From Biomaibacter acetigenes (lineage in GTDB: Bacteria; Bacillota; Thermosediminibacteria; Thermosediminibacterales; Tepidanaerobacteraceae), in the NCBI RefSeq assembly GCF_003691585.1, contig NZ_CP033169.1, positions 124,001-188,000 on the forward strand: 64,000 nucleotides of DNA, in the 5' to 3' direction. The notes under the pieces are model-generated. The model was not told the origin of the DNA. It was given only the letters and a program-made list of their open reading frames with translations, and made no database searches. Positions 15,038 through 22,750 of the stretch are shown piece after piece. Position 1 is the first letter of the stretch; every line of letters starts with the position of its first letter. The translations under genes were made by a program, and so were the position numbers.

Positions 15038-15052
15038 TTAACATAATGTTAA
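15038..15052. promoter_or_regulatory. Palindromic operator candidate between divergent genes
   Basis: TTAACAT, one A, ATGTTAA: a perfect seven-base inverted repeat. A further half site TTAACAT lies at 15071-15077. It is located between the ATPase start (minus strand) and the gene at 15142 (plus strand), a natural place for one regulator to control both. Confidence 0.45.
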
Positions 15053-15141
15053 CATTTTCTTAATGAGGGTTTAACATGCGCCAAATAAAATAAAATAGGG
15101 TTTTTCTTGAAGTTCGGTTTCTCCAAAAGAGGTGAATTAAA

Positions 15142-15828
15142 ATGATTGTATTTGAAAAAAATGCAACATTTTTTGATGAAAACGACTGCTGCAATCTGGT
15201 AGACGAGCTGGAAAACTTGATTAAACATGAGACTGCGGCATATTTTGATAAACTCCAATTAAATATCGACACATATGCTTATTTTCTTGCAAATTATATA
15301 TTTTTATACGGAGAAAAGAGCGCTGAAAAATTTTTATTTTCTTCCGTAAACTACCTTCAATTCATCGATACCCTTACGGAAAAGATAAAATTGCGCCTGG
15401 AAGCATTTTTTGGAAGGCCTGTGGTAAAACAGGATATTCCCGACCTTTTGCCTGAAACGGCAGACCTGGATGACGAGATAAAAGATATGACAAAGACCCA
15501 CCTAGTCTCTTTCTTATGCGAAAAATTGTCCCAAAAGGCCTTCAGGAATGCATGTAAAGCACTGCTGCCTTTTCCCGTAGACTTCCTGGTTTCGGAGGTC
15601 AAACCGGAAGAAATATTGTTTGAAGGCATATCCGGCGACGATATCAAAAAAGACCGATTGGTAAAAATACAGGCACTCCTGGAAGGCATGTTCAAAAGCC
15701 TTCGGCTCAAGACCCAGGAAATTTTATGCCGGCAAGTGGTAGACGATGTCTACAGCCTGTGGGATGAAACATGTGAAAACTCAAGTCCGGAATTTTTGGG
15801 AGAAGAAATTAAAGAAGATGCGGTATAA
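15142..15828 (+). CDS. Hypothetical helical protein
   Basis: 228 residues, soluble, rich in Leu, Asp, Glu and Lys, mostly predicted helix by composition, with no signal peptide or membrane span. Features include a CCNLVDELENL stretch near the start and SFLCEKLSQKAFRNACKALL in the middle. I do not recognise the family. The ATG at 15142 follows AAAGAGGTG. It stands alone between the divergent ATPase and the DUF6110-like gene, followed by a weak terminator. It may belong functionally with the ATPase cluster, but only position supports this. Confidence 0.6.
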   Translation: MIVFEKNATFFDENDCCNLVDELENLIKHETAAYFDKLQLNIDTYAYFLANYIFLYGEKSAEKFLFSSVNYLQFIDTLTEKIKLRLEAFFGRPVVKQDIPDLLPETADLDDEIKDMTKTHLVSFLCEKLSQKAFRNACKALLPFPVDFLVSEVKPEEILFEGISGDDIKKDRLVKIQALLEGMFKSLRLKTQEILCRQVVDDVYSLWDETCENSSPEFLGEEIKEDAV

Positions 15829-15866
15829 CGGCCGCACAACTGAATTACCCCTTACTTTGAACACAG

Positions 15867-15890
15867 GAGCTAAAAAGGCTCTTTTTTATT
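15867..15890 (+). terminator. Weak terminator after the helical protein gene
   Basis: GAGC, a seven-base A-rich loop, GCTC, then TTTTTT. The stem is short. The same design recurs after the gene at 18391. Confidence 0.5.
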
Positions 15891-15997
15891 TTGCATCGTT
15901 TTTTTGGATAAAAACATAGCCATGGGAAAAAATATAAAAAACATAAAAGGCTTTATTCAAAATGATCCAAAACCGGTAAATTTTTGGAGGTGATTTG

Positions 15998-16210
15998 ATG
16001 TTTAGCGAAGAATTCTGGTTTGGAGCAGGCGCTTTTGCGGCACTGATGCTTTTGAGAAAGCCCGTAAGAAAACTTGCGGTGATGACCGCCGGGGCCGTGC
16101 TGGCGGTAGGTGACAAAGTCAAAGAGGCTTATCATGAAATCAAGGAAGAGATCGAGGATATCGTAGCCGAAGCCTATGCAGCCAATATGGCCGCAAAGAA
16201 GGGTGAGTAG
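15998..16210 (+). CDS. Small membrane-anchored helical protein (DUF6110/FezA-like)
   Basis: 71 residues. A Gly/Ala-rich membrane segment (FWFGAGAFAALMLL) is followed by RKPVRK, a second apolar helix and an acidic amphipathic helix (KVKEAYHEIKEEIEDIVAEA). It resembles the small DUF6110-type proteins that often precede P-type ATPases in Firmicutes. In ferrosome-forming bacteria a small protein of this general type accompanies the P1B ATPase FezB; this link rests on memory of the family. The ATG at 15998 follows GGAGGTGATT. The stop is three bases before the ATPase start, so the two are co-transcribed. Confidence 0.65.
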   Translation: MFSEEFWFGAGAFAALMLLRKPVRKLAVMTAGAVLAVGDKVKEAYHEIKEEIEDIVAEAYAANMAAKKGE

Positions 16211-16213
16211 TAT

Positions 16214-18295
16214 TTGACCCCAAACATCGAGATAAGATCCAGGATTCCCGGGAGAATCAGGTTCTGGGTACCGGCCCTTTATCGTCGGCAAGACTATAAA
16301 AACAAAATAGAGTTTTATCTGCGCCGGGAACCCGGCGTAAAAAAAGTTTCCGCAAACCCCAATACCGGCCGGGTGCTGGTGCTTTTCTACCCGGGGGTGG
16401 AAGAGGGGCGGCTGGCTTTAAAAATTCTTTCGTCAAAATGGCAGGAGCCGGTTCAAAAAATCTCGGAAGAAGACGAGATCCAGGGACTGCCTGTAGCGGA
16501 AACCATCCTTTCCGGAAGCACCCTGGCGGCACTGACATTAAAACAGGTGCTGGCAGGCAAATCTCCCCTCACCACCGACTATGCCGTGCTTTATCTCTCT
16601 TCCGCCGTCTCCATGATTGCCGGTTACCCCATACTGAAGAAGGGCGTTTCGCAGGCCGTCAAAAAAGGCGGCATAAATTATGAGCTGGTAATGGGCGCCG
16701 CCACATTCATTACCCTCGTGCTCAGGGAAAGCCTCTGGGGGCTGGCAGTGGTGTTTTTATTGAATCTTTCTACGGTTATCCAGGAAATCGCCGTAAGGCG
16801 GGCGGAAAAGTTGTACCGAGTTTTCCCCGAAAAGCAGATGCCCTATCTGAAGACCGACATCATGCCCGGGGATACATTCACCGCAGGCACCGGAGATATG
16901 ATTATAGCTGACGGAAGGGTGGTAAAGGGTGAAGCGGTGGTAGATGAGTCTATCCTCACGGGAGAATACATGCCCCGTTTCAAGAATGAACAACAACACG
17001 TGCTGGCAGGGACCCGGGTCATGAGCGGAGAGATAAAGGTGATGGCCGAAAGGTCGGGCCGGGATACCCGCATGGGCGAGCTCCTTTCTATGCACGACAA
17101 TTATCTTGATGCAAAGACCGCATACGGTGAAAAGGGCGAGAGACTGGCGGAGAAAATAACTCCTTTTGCCCTTGTCACATCCGGTGTGGTATTTGCCTTC
17201 AGTCGCGACTTTTTAAGGGTGCTGGCCATGCTGCTGTCGGCATCGCCCAGGGCATGTACCCTGGCGGGTACCCTGCCGGTAAAGCTGGGAGTGGCCCGGG
17301 CCGCTCGGGAAGGAATTATAGTGAAGAGGCCGGCATCACTTGAGAAGCTGGCGGATATAGATGTGGTTTTTTTCGACAAGACCGGCACTCTTACGGAAGC
17401 AAGCCCGGTGGTAAGCCGGGTATTGCCCATGAGGGGCTACAGCGCCGATTTCGTGGTAAAAACCGCCGCATCATTGGAGACGGGAAGTGTCCATCCCCTG
17501 GCATCGGCCATTCTAAAGGAGGCCAGGATAAGAAATATAACCCCGGTACCTCCCTCCGTGAGCCGGGAAGTGGCCGGCAACGGCATAAAAGGTTTTATAG
17601 ACGGGCAAAAAATCATAGTGGGAAGCCATGACTTCATGGTGGTGGAAGGTGTGGACATATCCGACAGCCTGCCTAAAGCCCGCCGCATACAGCACTACGG
17701 CGAAAGTGAAGTTTATGTGGCAAAAGAGGGGAGGCTCATAGGCCTCATCGGAATCCGGGACACTCTCAAATCTGCCGTCTCGGAAATGATACACAGGCTC
17801 TATAAGAGGGGCATCGCCAGGGTGGGCATTATAAGCGGAGACAGCTCCCAGGCCGTAAAACGCATAGCGGAATCCTGCGGCATAGATCTAATCGAAAGCT
17901 CCCTTTCGCCTGAAGAAAAAGCGGAAATCATAAAGTCGTATAAAAGACAGGGGCATAAGGTGGCCGTAATAGGCGACGGCATAAACGACATACCCGCTAT
18001 GGCGGCATCCGATGCGAGCATATGTTTTGGCCGGGGGCTGCTTCGGGTTGAAGATTTTGCAGATATTGCCATTTTAAATAATGATATGGAAAATATACCC
18101 AAATCCATAATAATAAGCAGGAAAATGCAGCATGTGGCAACCCGAAACCTGGCCATGGCTGCCGGAGCCAATATAGCTGGTATTGCTCTTTCGGCTTTAA
18201 AAATCATAGATCCTTTTTTTGCCGCCGTTTACTATAATTTAAACTCCCTGGCGGTGCTCATCAATTCCATGGGAGTCTTAAACATGAAAATCTAA
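16214..18295 (+). CDS. P1B-type metal ATPase without CPC motif (FezB-like)
   Basis: 693 residues. An N-terminal HMA-like domain (residues 4-60) contains SRIPGRIRFWVP and lacks CxxC; the three spaced Arg recall the R3 motif described for FezB. The core has DESILTGE near 238, DKTGTLT with phosphorylated D388, a HP-type motif (GSVHPLA) typical of heavy-metal P1B pumps, and GDGINDIPA. In helix 4, where P1B pumps carry CPC or SPC, the sequence is S344-P345-R346-A347-C348. That points to an unusual substrate or mechanism. TTG start with GGGTGAG. It is the core of a cluster with three small membrane/coiled-coil proteins. Confidence is high for a P-type ATPase and moderate for a ferrosome role. Confidence 0.8.
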   Translation: MTPNIEIRSRIPGRIRFWVPALYRRQDYKNKIEFYLRREPGVKKVSANPNTGRVLVLFYPGVEEGRLALKILSSKWQEPVQKISEEDEIQGLPVAETILSGSTLAALTLKQVLAGKSPLTTDYAVLYLSSAVSMIAGYPILKKGVSQAVKKGGINYELVMGAATFITLVLRESLWGLAVVFLLNLSTVIQEIAVRRAEKLYRVFPEKQMPYLKTDIMPGDTFTAGTGDMIIADGRVVKGEAVVDESILTGEYMPRFKNEQQHVLAGTRVMSGEIKVMAERSGRDTRMGELLSMHDNYLDAKTAYGEKGERLAEKITPFALVTSGVVFAFSRDFLRVLAMLLSASPRACTLAGTLPVKLGVARAAREGIIVKRPASLEKLADIDVVFFDKTGTLTEASPVVSRVLPMRGYSADFVVKTAASLETGSVHPLASAILKEARIRNITPVPPSVSREVAGNGIKGFIDGQKIIVGSHDFMVVEGVDISDSLPKARRIQHYGESEVYVAKEGRLIGLIGIRDTLKSAVSEMIHRLYKRGIARVGIISGDSSQAVKRIAESCGIDLIESSLSPEEKAEIIKSYKRQGHKVAVIGDGINDIPAMAASDASICFGRGLLRVEDFADIAILNNDMENIPKSIIISRKMQHVATRNLAMAAGANIAGIALSALKIIDPFFAAVYYNLNSLAVLINSMGVLNMKI

Positions 18296-18390
18296 AAACT
18301 TTTTTCAGCATATTAAATTTTTCAAGGGGCAGATTAAAGATGAGAGGCTATATAAAATCCAATTCCCATAAAAGAAAGGGAGGGATAATA

Positions 18391-18732
18391 TTGCCGATTT
18401 TAAAACCGTTTTTCTGGGGTCTGGGGGCCGCAGCCCTGGCCTATATGGTGACTCCCAGAGTAAAAAAAGTTGCCAGGCCCCTGCTGGTCAAGGGAGTCAG
18501 CGGTGCCATAGGCCTGGCGGAAAAGGGCAAGGAGACGGTGGAAGAATTCAGGGACCGCCGCAGGGAAAAAGCCCGGGAAACCGCGCTCGGAACCGACTCC
18601 AGCTATGATAATGCCCTGGAGCAGATGCGCCAGGAAAGAAACCATGCCCTCAATGAAATAAAAGAACTAAAAAATGTGATATCCCAGCTGCAAAACGAGA
18701 TAAATGAAATCAAACAGAAAAACGAGGAATAA
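18391..18732 (+). CDS. Membrane-anchored coiled-coil protein of the ATPase cluster
   Basis: About 113 residues: an apolar Gly/Ala segment (PFFWGLGAAALAYMVTP), a basic stretch (RVKKVARPLLVKG), a glycine-containing helix (AIGLAEKGKE), and a long charged coiled coil to the end (ELKNVISQLQNEINEIKQ). The TTG at 18391 has AAAGGGAGGG six bases upstream and gives an N-terminus aligned with the 71-residue neighbour. An ATG at 18340 in frame would add 17 basic residues. The RPL-VK segment recurs in the gene at 18854, so these proteins share a module. I infer a scaffold or membrane-shaping role next to the metal pump. Confidence 0.65.
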   Translation: MPILKPFFWGLGAAALAYMVTPRVKKVARPLLVKGVSGAIGLAEKGKETVEEFRDRRREKARETALGTDSSYDNALEQMRQERNHALNEIKELKNVISQLQNEINEIKQKNEE

Positions 18733-18751
18733 AGTTTATTTTGTTATAAAG

Positions 18752-18775
18752 GAGCTCCAAAGGCTCTATTTTTTT
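18752..18775 (+). terminator. Weak terminator in the ATPase cluster
   Basis: GAGC, loop TCCAAAG, GCTC, then a T-rich run (TATTTTTTT). It lies after the coiled-coil gene and may reduce read-through into the ferritin-like gene. Confidence 0.45.
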
Positions 18776-18853
18776 GTCCAGGTTTTTGCATAATTTTAGC
18801 TGTACTGGAAAAAAATATACCTCGTAAATAAATCGTGGAAGAGGAGTGATAAA

Positions 18854-19516
18854 ATGAAAGAATATGAAGAAATTGTAAAATCCCTTCAAAAAGGCTTAGA
18901 AGCTGAACATACAGCTATAGACCAGTACCGGGCCCAGCTTGAAAATCTAAAAAATGCATATGCCCGCCAGGTTTTCGGCCATGCTTTAAGACATGAGAGA
19001 GAACATGCCGGGCATTTTGCCAGGGCTTTGAGTTTTTTTTCCAGGCAGAACGCCATGCCGGGCCTGAGGGAATCACTGGGACTGGTGGGCCAGAGGCTGG
19101 GCATGTGGAGCAGGACCACCGAGGCCAAAGGATTCCTGGCAGGAATAGCCGCCGCCTTTATAGGGGCAACTCTGGCGCCGGGCATCAAGAAAGGTTTAAG
19201 GCCCCTGGCGGTAAAGGCTACCCAGGGAGTAATGACCATATCCGAAAAAGCCCGGGATGCCATTGATTCCATGAGTAAAGGTGTAAAAGAGATTGCTGAT
19301 GAGGCCAAAAAAATAAAGGATGAAGAATTTGCCCGGCTGTCTGCGGAAAAGGATGAGCTGGAAAAAGCTATCATGGAAGAATTGAAGGGAAATCATGAAT
19401 CGGCTTTGAAGGAATTGATGGACCTTAAAGATGAAATCACAAACCTCAAGAGCGAGTTAAGCAAAATCAAGAAACTGGGACAGGAAGTCATTAACCCCGA
19501 AGAAGACGATGACTGA
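18854..19516 (+). CDS. Ferritin-like head fused to membrane/coiled-coil module
   Basis: 220 residues. Residues 10-60 form two helices with clustered ligands: E16, E18, H19, D23, Y25, then RHEREHAGHF with an ExxH motif at E48-H51. This is like one half of a rubrerythrin or encapsulated-ferritin four-helix bundle, so it may dimerise to bind iron. A Gly/Ala apolar segment follows (FLAGIAAAFIGATLAPGIKK), then RPLAVKATQGV, and a coiled coil of about 80 residues. The second half repeats the module of the gene at 18391. The ATG has GAGGAGTG upstream. An iron-binding, membrane-attached protein beside a P1B ATPase supports an iron-compartment hypothesis. Confidence 0.65.
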   Translation: MKEYEEIVKSLQKGLEAEHTAIDQYRAQLENLKNAYARQVFGHALRHEREHAGHFARALSFFSRQNAMPGLRESLGLVGQRLGMWSRTTEAKGFLAGIAAAFIGATLAPGIKKGLRPLAVKATQGVMTISEKARDAIDSMSKGVKEIADEAKKIKDEEFARLSAEKDELEKAIMEELKGNHESALKELMDLKDEITNLKSELSKIKKLGQEVINPEEDDD

Positions 19517-19570
19517 TATTTTATATCCCGACCTCTTACCTTCGACTTCCGGCCTCCGATATCCTATAAA

Positions 19571-19595
19571 AGGATTTGCCGTTTCGGCAAATCCT
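19571..19595. terminator. Hairpin between convergent genes
   Basis: AGGATTTGCCG, loop TTT, CGGCAAATCCT: an 11-pair perfect stem between the ferritin-like gene and the convergent flavoprotein gene. It has no T run, but placement fits a bidirectional terminator. Confidence 0.5.
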
Positions 19596-19597
19596 AC

Positions 19598-20863
19598 CTA
19601 ATCCGGCATCTGACTTTCAGCCTCCGCTATGGCCGCATATTTTCCCGCCGTAAAGCCCGAGGACCAGGCCCACTGCAGGTTAAAACCTCCGCATTCCCCG
19701 TCGATGTCTATTATTTCACCGGCGAAAAACAACCCCTTTATAAGGCGAGATTCCAGGGTGCGGGGGTCTATGCCGCTGGTATCCACACCGCCGGCGGTAA
19801 CCTGAGCGCTGGGCCAGGACCTGGTGCCGGTGATATTGAAACGCCAGTCCGAAAGTATTTCGGCGATTTTTCGGATATCGCCTGCAGAAAGGCTTCCTAC
19901 CGGGACATTCAGATCTTTTATTCCCGCCTGTTTTAATAAGACCCTGATAAGCCTTTTATTGATAAGTCCTACCAGGCTGAACTCCACGGTCTTTTCAGGC
20001 ATGTTTTCAAAGCGGAGGGCTAGAAGTTCCTGAAGTTCGGTTTTAGACATGGTGTCGATTATAGATACCTTCAAAACCGCTTCCTCTTTTTTTTGCAGCA
20101 GCTCTCCGGCTTTTCGGCTCAACTGCAAAATAGGCGGTCCCGATATACCGTAATTGGCAAAAAGGATATCCCCCCTGCCCTTTGCCATAGTTTTCCCTCC
20201 GGACAGGATCTCGACGGTGCCCACAAACTTTACTCCTTCTATCTGTTTGAAAAAATTTCCTTCCAGTTTCAACTGGACCAGGGCTGGGAAAATATCTACG
20301 ATTTTATGGCCCATCCGGCGGGCCAGATCATATCCGCTGCCGTCGGAACCGGTGGAGGGCATGGCCTTTCCGCCGCAGCAGAGGATTATCCTGTCACCGT
20401 GAAAGAACCTGCCGTCCTGTGTTTCCACAGAAAAGTCGCCTTCCTGCCCGGCAATATTTTTCACCGGGCTATTACAGCAAATGTTGACGCCCTGTCGGTT
20501 CAGTTCATAAAGCAGCACATCCAGCATACTGGAGGCCTGGTCCGACATGGGGAAAACCTTTCCGCATTCTTCCACCTTATGGGCAATGCCAAGCCTTTCA
20601 AAAAAAGCGATGGTTCTGGAAACATCAAATTCGGAAAATGCCCCATAAATAAATTTGGGATTTTTACCGTGATAATGGTCTATATCTGCATAAATATTAG
20701 TAAAATTGCAACGGCCATTGCCAGTCACAAGGATTTTCTTCCCCACCCGGGGGTTTTTCTCCAGCAACGTAGCGACGGCGCCGTGCATCCTGGCGGAAAT
20801 GGCAGCCATCATTCCTGAAGCCCCGCCGCCAACGATGATCACATGTTTTGCACCGTTAGACAT
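19598..20863 (-). CDS. HI0933/BaiN-family flavoprotein (NAD(P)/FAD-dependent oxidoreductase)
   Basis: 421 residues. A dinucleotide-binding start (VIIVGGGASGMMAAISA) is followed by the family hallmark VTGNGRCNFTN, then FPMSDQASSMLDVL in the middle. The C-terminus carries the FAGEIID-DGECGGFNLQWAW-SG signature of HI0933-like proteins. The family binds FAD and acts as a reductase of unknown physiological substrate; BaiN-type members reduce bile acid intermediates. The start ATG at 20863 follows GGAGG; a longer reading crosses a REP-like repeat and is rejected. The gene is single and convergent with the ATPase cluster. Confidence 0.87.
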   Translation of the reverse strand: MSNGAKHVIIVGGGASGMMAAISARMHGAVATLLEKNPRVGKKILVTGNGRCNFTNIYADIDHYHGKNPKFIYGAFSEFDVSRTIAFFERLGIAHKVEECGKVFPMSDQASSMLDVLLYELNRQGVNICCNSPVKNIAGQEGDFSVETQDGRFFHGDRIILCCGGKAMPSTGSDGSGYDLARRMGHKIVDIFPALVQLKLEGNFFKQIEGVKFVGTVEILSGGKTMAKGRGDILFANYGISGPPILQLSRKAGELLQKKEEAVLKVSIIDTMSKTELQELLALRFENMPEKTVEFSLVGLINKRLIRVLLKQAGIKDLNVPVGSLSAGDIRKIAEILSDWRFNITGTRSWPSAQVTAGGVDTSGIDPRTLESRLIKGLFFAGEIIDIDGECGGFNLQWAWSSGFTAGKYAAIAEAESQMPD

Positions 20864-20895
20864 TTCATTTCCTCCAAACAACCTGCTTATATTAT

Positions 20896-20954
20896 TGGGG
20901 ACATTCCTACCTCCACCGGTCTCCTGCCCTAGAAGAGGAGGTGTGTCCCCAAAC
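20896..20954. repeat. REP-like inverted repeat, family B
   Basis: TTGGGGACA on the left and TGTCCCCAA on the right, with further pairing between CCTACCTCC and GGAGG inside. It lies in the leader of the flavoprotein gene. The GGGGAC theme recurs at 35600 and 39949. Confidence 0.5.
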
Positions 20955-21072
20955 CTATTATACCAAAAAAATAATAATTTCTCCTTTGCAGAAATATATT
21001 TTATTAAAGAAATGGCCCTTTTGACCGTCCGGAAAAAAATCATAATTAAAAATATCGACTGGAGGAATTGTT

Positions 21073-21750
21073 ATGGCAAATCAGGGAAGGATTAAGTTCA
21101 CACTTCTTGCCGTTTCGCGGCTGTACAACACCCGGGTGAGCCTCGTGGGAGTAGACGAAAACCGCCGGTGGATAAGGCCCATGCCCATGTACCAATCCGA
21201 CCTTTATAACGGTGAGGAAAAAAATTTCGACATATTCGGCATCACCGAAATCAGCATCAACGACTGGTGGGGGGCGGCTCCCCGCCCCGAAGACAGGTTT
21301 TTCGTGAGAAATGAGCAGATGGTCCCGAGCCTTGTTAAGGTATTAAACGAAGTGGAAAAGGTGAAGCTTCTGCGATCCCTGGTCGATTCCTCGGCGGATT
21401 TCATATTCAGCCGGGGAAGGACTTTAGGCCTCATAAAACCAAACGTCAAGGATGTCAACTTCCGGCGCAACCCTTACAATCCCCTGGAATACGAAGCCCG
21501 CTTTGTGTTTGAAGACGGCACTGGGGGCATTGAACACAACTGGATGGCCACCGACCTTTTATGGTATCAAAAATTTCATGATTTCATCCGGGAAAACCCC
21601 GGCATGCTTTCGGCAAAATTAAAGGAGACAAAAGAAATGCTAAATACCCGAGAAACTTATTTTGTTGTAGGCCTCACCAAAATATTCATTGAAAATCCCG
21701 GCCCCTACGGCGGCTGCTGGCCCCAGGTGCTGGGAGTGATAATTTTATAG
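21073..21750 (+). CDS. Dual-OB-like domain protein of unknown function
   Basis: 225 residues, soluble. It starts GRIKFTLLAVSRLYNTRVSL and VGVDENRRWIRP, has PEDRFFVRNEQ in the first half and ends in NPGPYGGCWPQVLGVII. The layout (two beta-barrel-like halves with a WIRP motif and a closing WP-V-GVI strand) fits the family annotated as dual OB-containing proteins, which has no known function. The ATG follows TGGAGGAATTGTT. No functional partner is evident; it lies between a flavoprotein gene and an IS200 element. Confidence 0.55.
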   Translation: MANQGRIKFTLLAVSRLYNTRVSLVGVDENRRWIRPMPMYQSDLYNGEEKNFDIFGITEISINDWWGAAPRPEDRFFVRNEQMVPSLVKVLNEVEKVKLLRSLVDSSADFIFSRGRTLGLIKPNVKDVNFRRNPYNPLEYEARFVFEDGTGGIEHNWMATDLLWYQKFHDFIRENPGMLSAKLKETKEMLNTRETYFVVGLTKIFIENPGPYGGCWPQVLGVIIL

Positions 21751-21780
21751 GTGCCAGGCACTCACTTATTCACTTATGGA
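21751..21780. repeat. Short intergenic repeat, family C, copy 1
   Basis: GGTGCCAGGCACTCACTTAT followed by TCACTTATGG, starting at a stop codon. A close relative (GGTGCCAGACCCTCACTTTT, then TTACTTATGG) starts at the patatin stop at 47532. GTGCCAGGCAC is itself a palindrome. Confidence 0.5.
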
Positions 21781-21910
21781 ATTATCAAACAATATAAAAC
21801 TCAGCGTAAATTTTAAGCAGGAGGCAACTCCTGCTTAATTATTTGTATAACGAAAACCACCTGCTATGCAGGTGGTTCCAAAAAGCTTATAGCTATGAGT
21901 AGAAATAAAA

Positions 21911-21967
21911 AACCTCCTTTGTTAGAATGGATGAAGGTCTGTCAATCGCATCAAAACAAAGGAGGTT
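21911..21967 (+). promoter_or_regulatory. Ribosome-site-sequestering hairpin of tnpA
   Basis: AACCTCCTTTGTT (21911-21923) is a perfect complement of AACAAAGGAGGTT (21955-21967), which contains the tnpA ribosome binding site. In the mRNA this 13-pair stem would hide the site and hold transposase synthesis low, as known for IS200. Confidence 0.8.
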
Positions 21968-21974
21968 ATCCAAA

Positions 21975-22448
21975 ATGGATAATGAAAGTTTATCACATAC
22001 CAAATGGAATTGTAAATATCACATAGTATTCGCACCGAAGTATCGAAGACAAGTAATATATGGGAAAATAAAGGCTGATATAGGGAAAATATTAAGGAAA
22101 CTATGTGAATACAAGGGCGTGGAAATAATAGAAGCAAATGCCTGCAAAGATCACATACACATGTTGGTCAGTATTCCACCTAAAATAAGTGTATCACAGT
22201 TCATGGGATACTTGAAGGGGAAAAGTTCGTTGATGATATTTGATAGACATGCAAACCTGAAATACAAGTATGGGAATCGACAATTTTGGTGCAGAGGATA
22301 CTATGTAGATACAGTGGGTCGCAATAAAAAGGCAATAGAAGAATATATCAAGAATCAGTTACAGGAAGATATAGCAAGTGACCAAATAAGCTTAAAAGAA
22401 TACATTGACCCGTTTACGGGTGAGCCGGTAAACAAAGGCAAAAAATAA
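21975..22448 (+). CDS. tnpA: IS200/IS605-family transposase TnpA (Y1)
   Basis: 157 residues. It opens with WNCKYHIVFAPKYRRQV, carries the HUH metal motif as HIHMLVSIPP near residue 60 and a catalytic Tyr helix (EEYIKNQLQED) near 125. These are the hallmarks of Y1 transposases, which cut and rejoin single-stranded hairpin ends. Length is normal for IS200. The ATG at 21975 follows AAAGGAGGTTATC; an in-frame start at 21927 lies in the regulatory hairpin and is rejected. The gene looks intact. Confidence 0.92.
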   Translation: MDNESLSHTKWNCKYHIVFAPKYRRQVIYGKIKADIGKILRKLCEYKGVEIIEANACKDHIHMLVSIPPKISVSQFMGYLKGKSSLMIFDRHANLKYKYGNRQFWCRGYYVDTVGRNKKAIEEYIKNQLQEDIASDQISLKEYIDPFTGEPVNKGKK

Positions 22449-22622
22449 AAATGCCCCTTTAGGGGCAGCCTGAAAAAATACGCGGTTGGCAGACCATTCA
22501 ACGAGCCTTAAGGCTCAGCCAGTAAATGCCCTTATAGGGCTAGTGCAAACCACCCGCTAAGCGGGTGGTGATGATTAAGTAATGTCACCAACTTCCGATT
22601 CTGCTAATTTAATATCTTTTCC

Positions 22623-22652
22623 TTGAAAAGAAGGCTTTTGGTGCCATATAAT
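22623..22652 (+). promoter_or_regulatory. Promoter of the mannitol operon
   Basis: TTGAAA at 22623-22628, an 18-base spacer, and TATAAT at 22647-22652. It is the only good promoter between the IS200 element and mtlA. Confidence 0.55.
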
Positions 22653-22664
22653 AATAATTAGAAA

Positions 22665-22722
22665 AGGCTATATTATTAAGTAAATGTCACTAAATGAATG
22701 GTGACATAATTTAATATAGCCT
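22665..22722 (+). promoter_or_regulatory. Long dyad in the mtlA leader
   Basis: AGGCTATATTA...ATGTCAC pairs with GTGACAT...TAATATAGCCT, separated by a ten-base loop. It spans the start of the mtlA transcript. It could be the MtlR operator or an RNA structure that affects mtlA expression. Confidence 0.5.
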
Positions 22723-22750
22723 GAAATTAAAAAAATAAGGGGGTTTATTT

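Larger units (their letters stand above)
21855..22569 (+). mobile_element. IS200-type insertion sequence
   Basis: A single tnpA gene (no tnpB) lies between two subterminal hairpins of the IS200/IS605 kind. The left hairpin pairs AACCACCTGC with GCAGGTGGTT around TAT (21855-21877). The right pairs ACCACCCGC with GCGGGTGGT around TAA (22549-22569). Exact ends lie a few bases outside and cannot be set without comparison. Between tnpA and the right end are three further perfect small palindromes (22453-22466, 22503-22516, 22529-22541). Such elements transpose as single-stranded DNA. Confidence 0.8.

Noticed and set aside
20093-20818. Open frame of 241 codons opposite the HI0933-family gene
   Set aside because: No ribosome site and no family resemblance; the minus-strand gene has diagnostic motifs.
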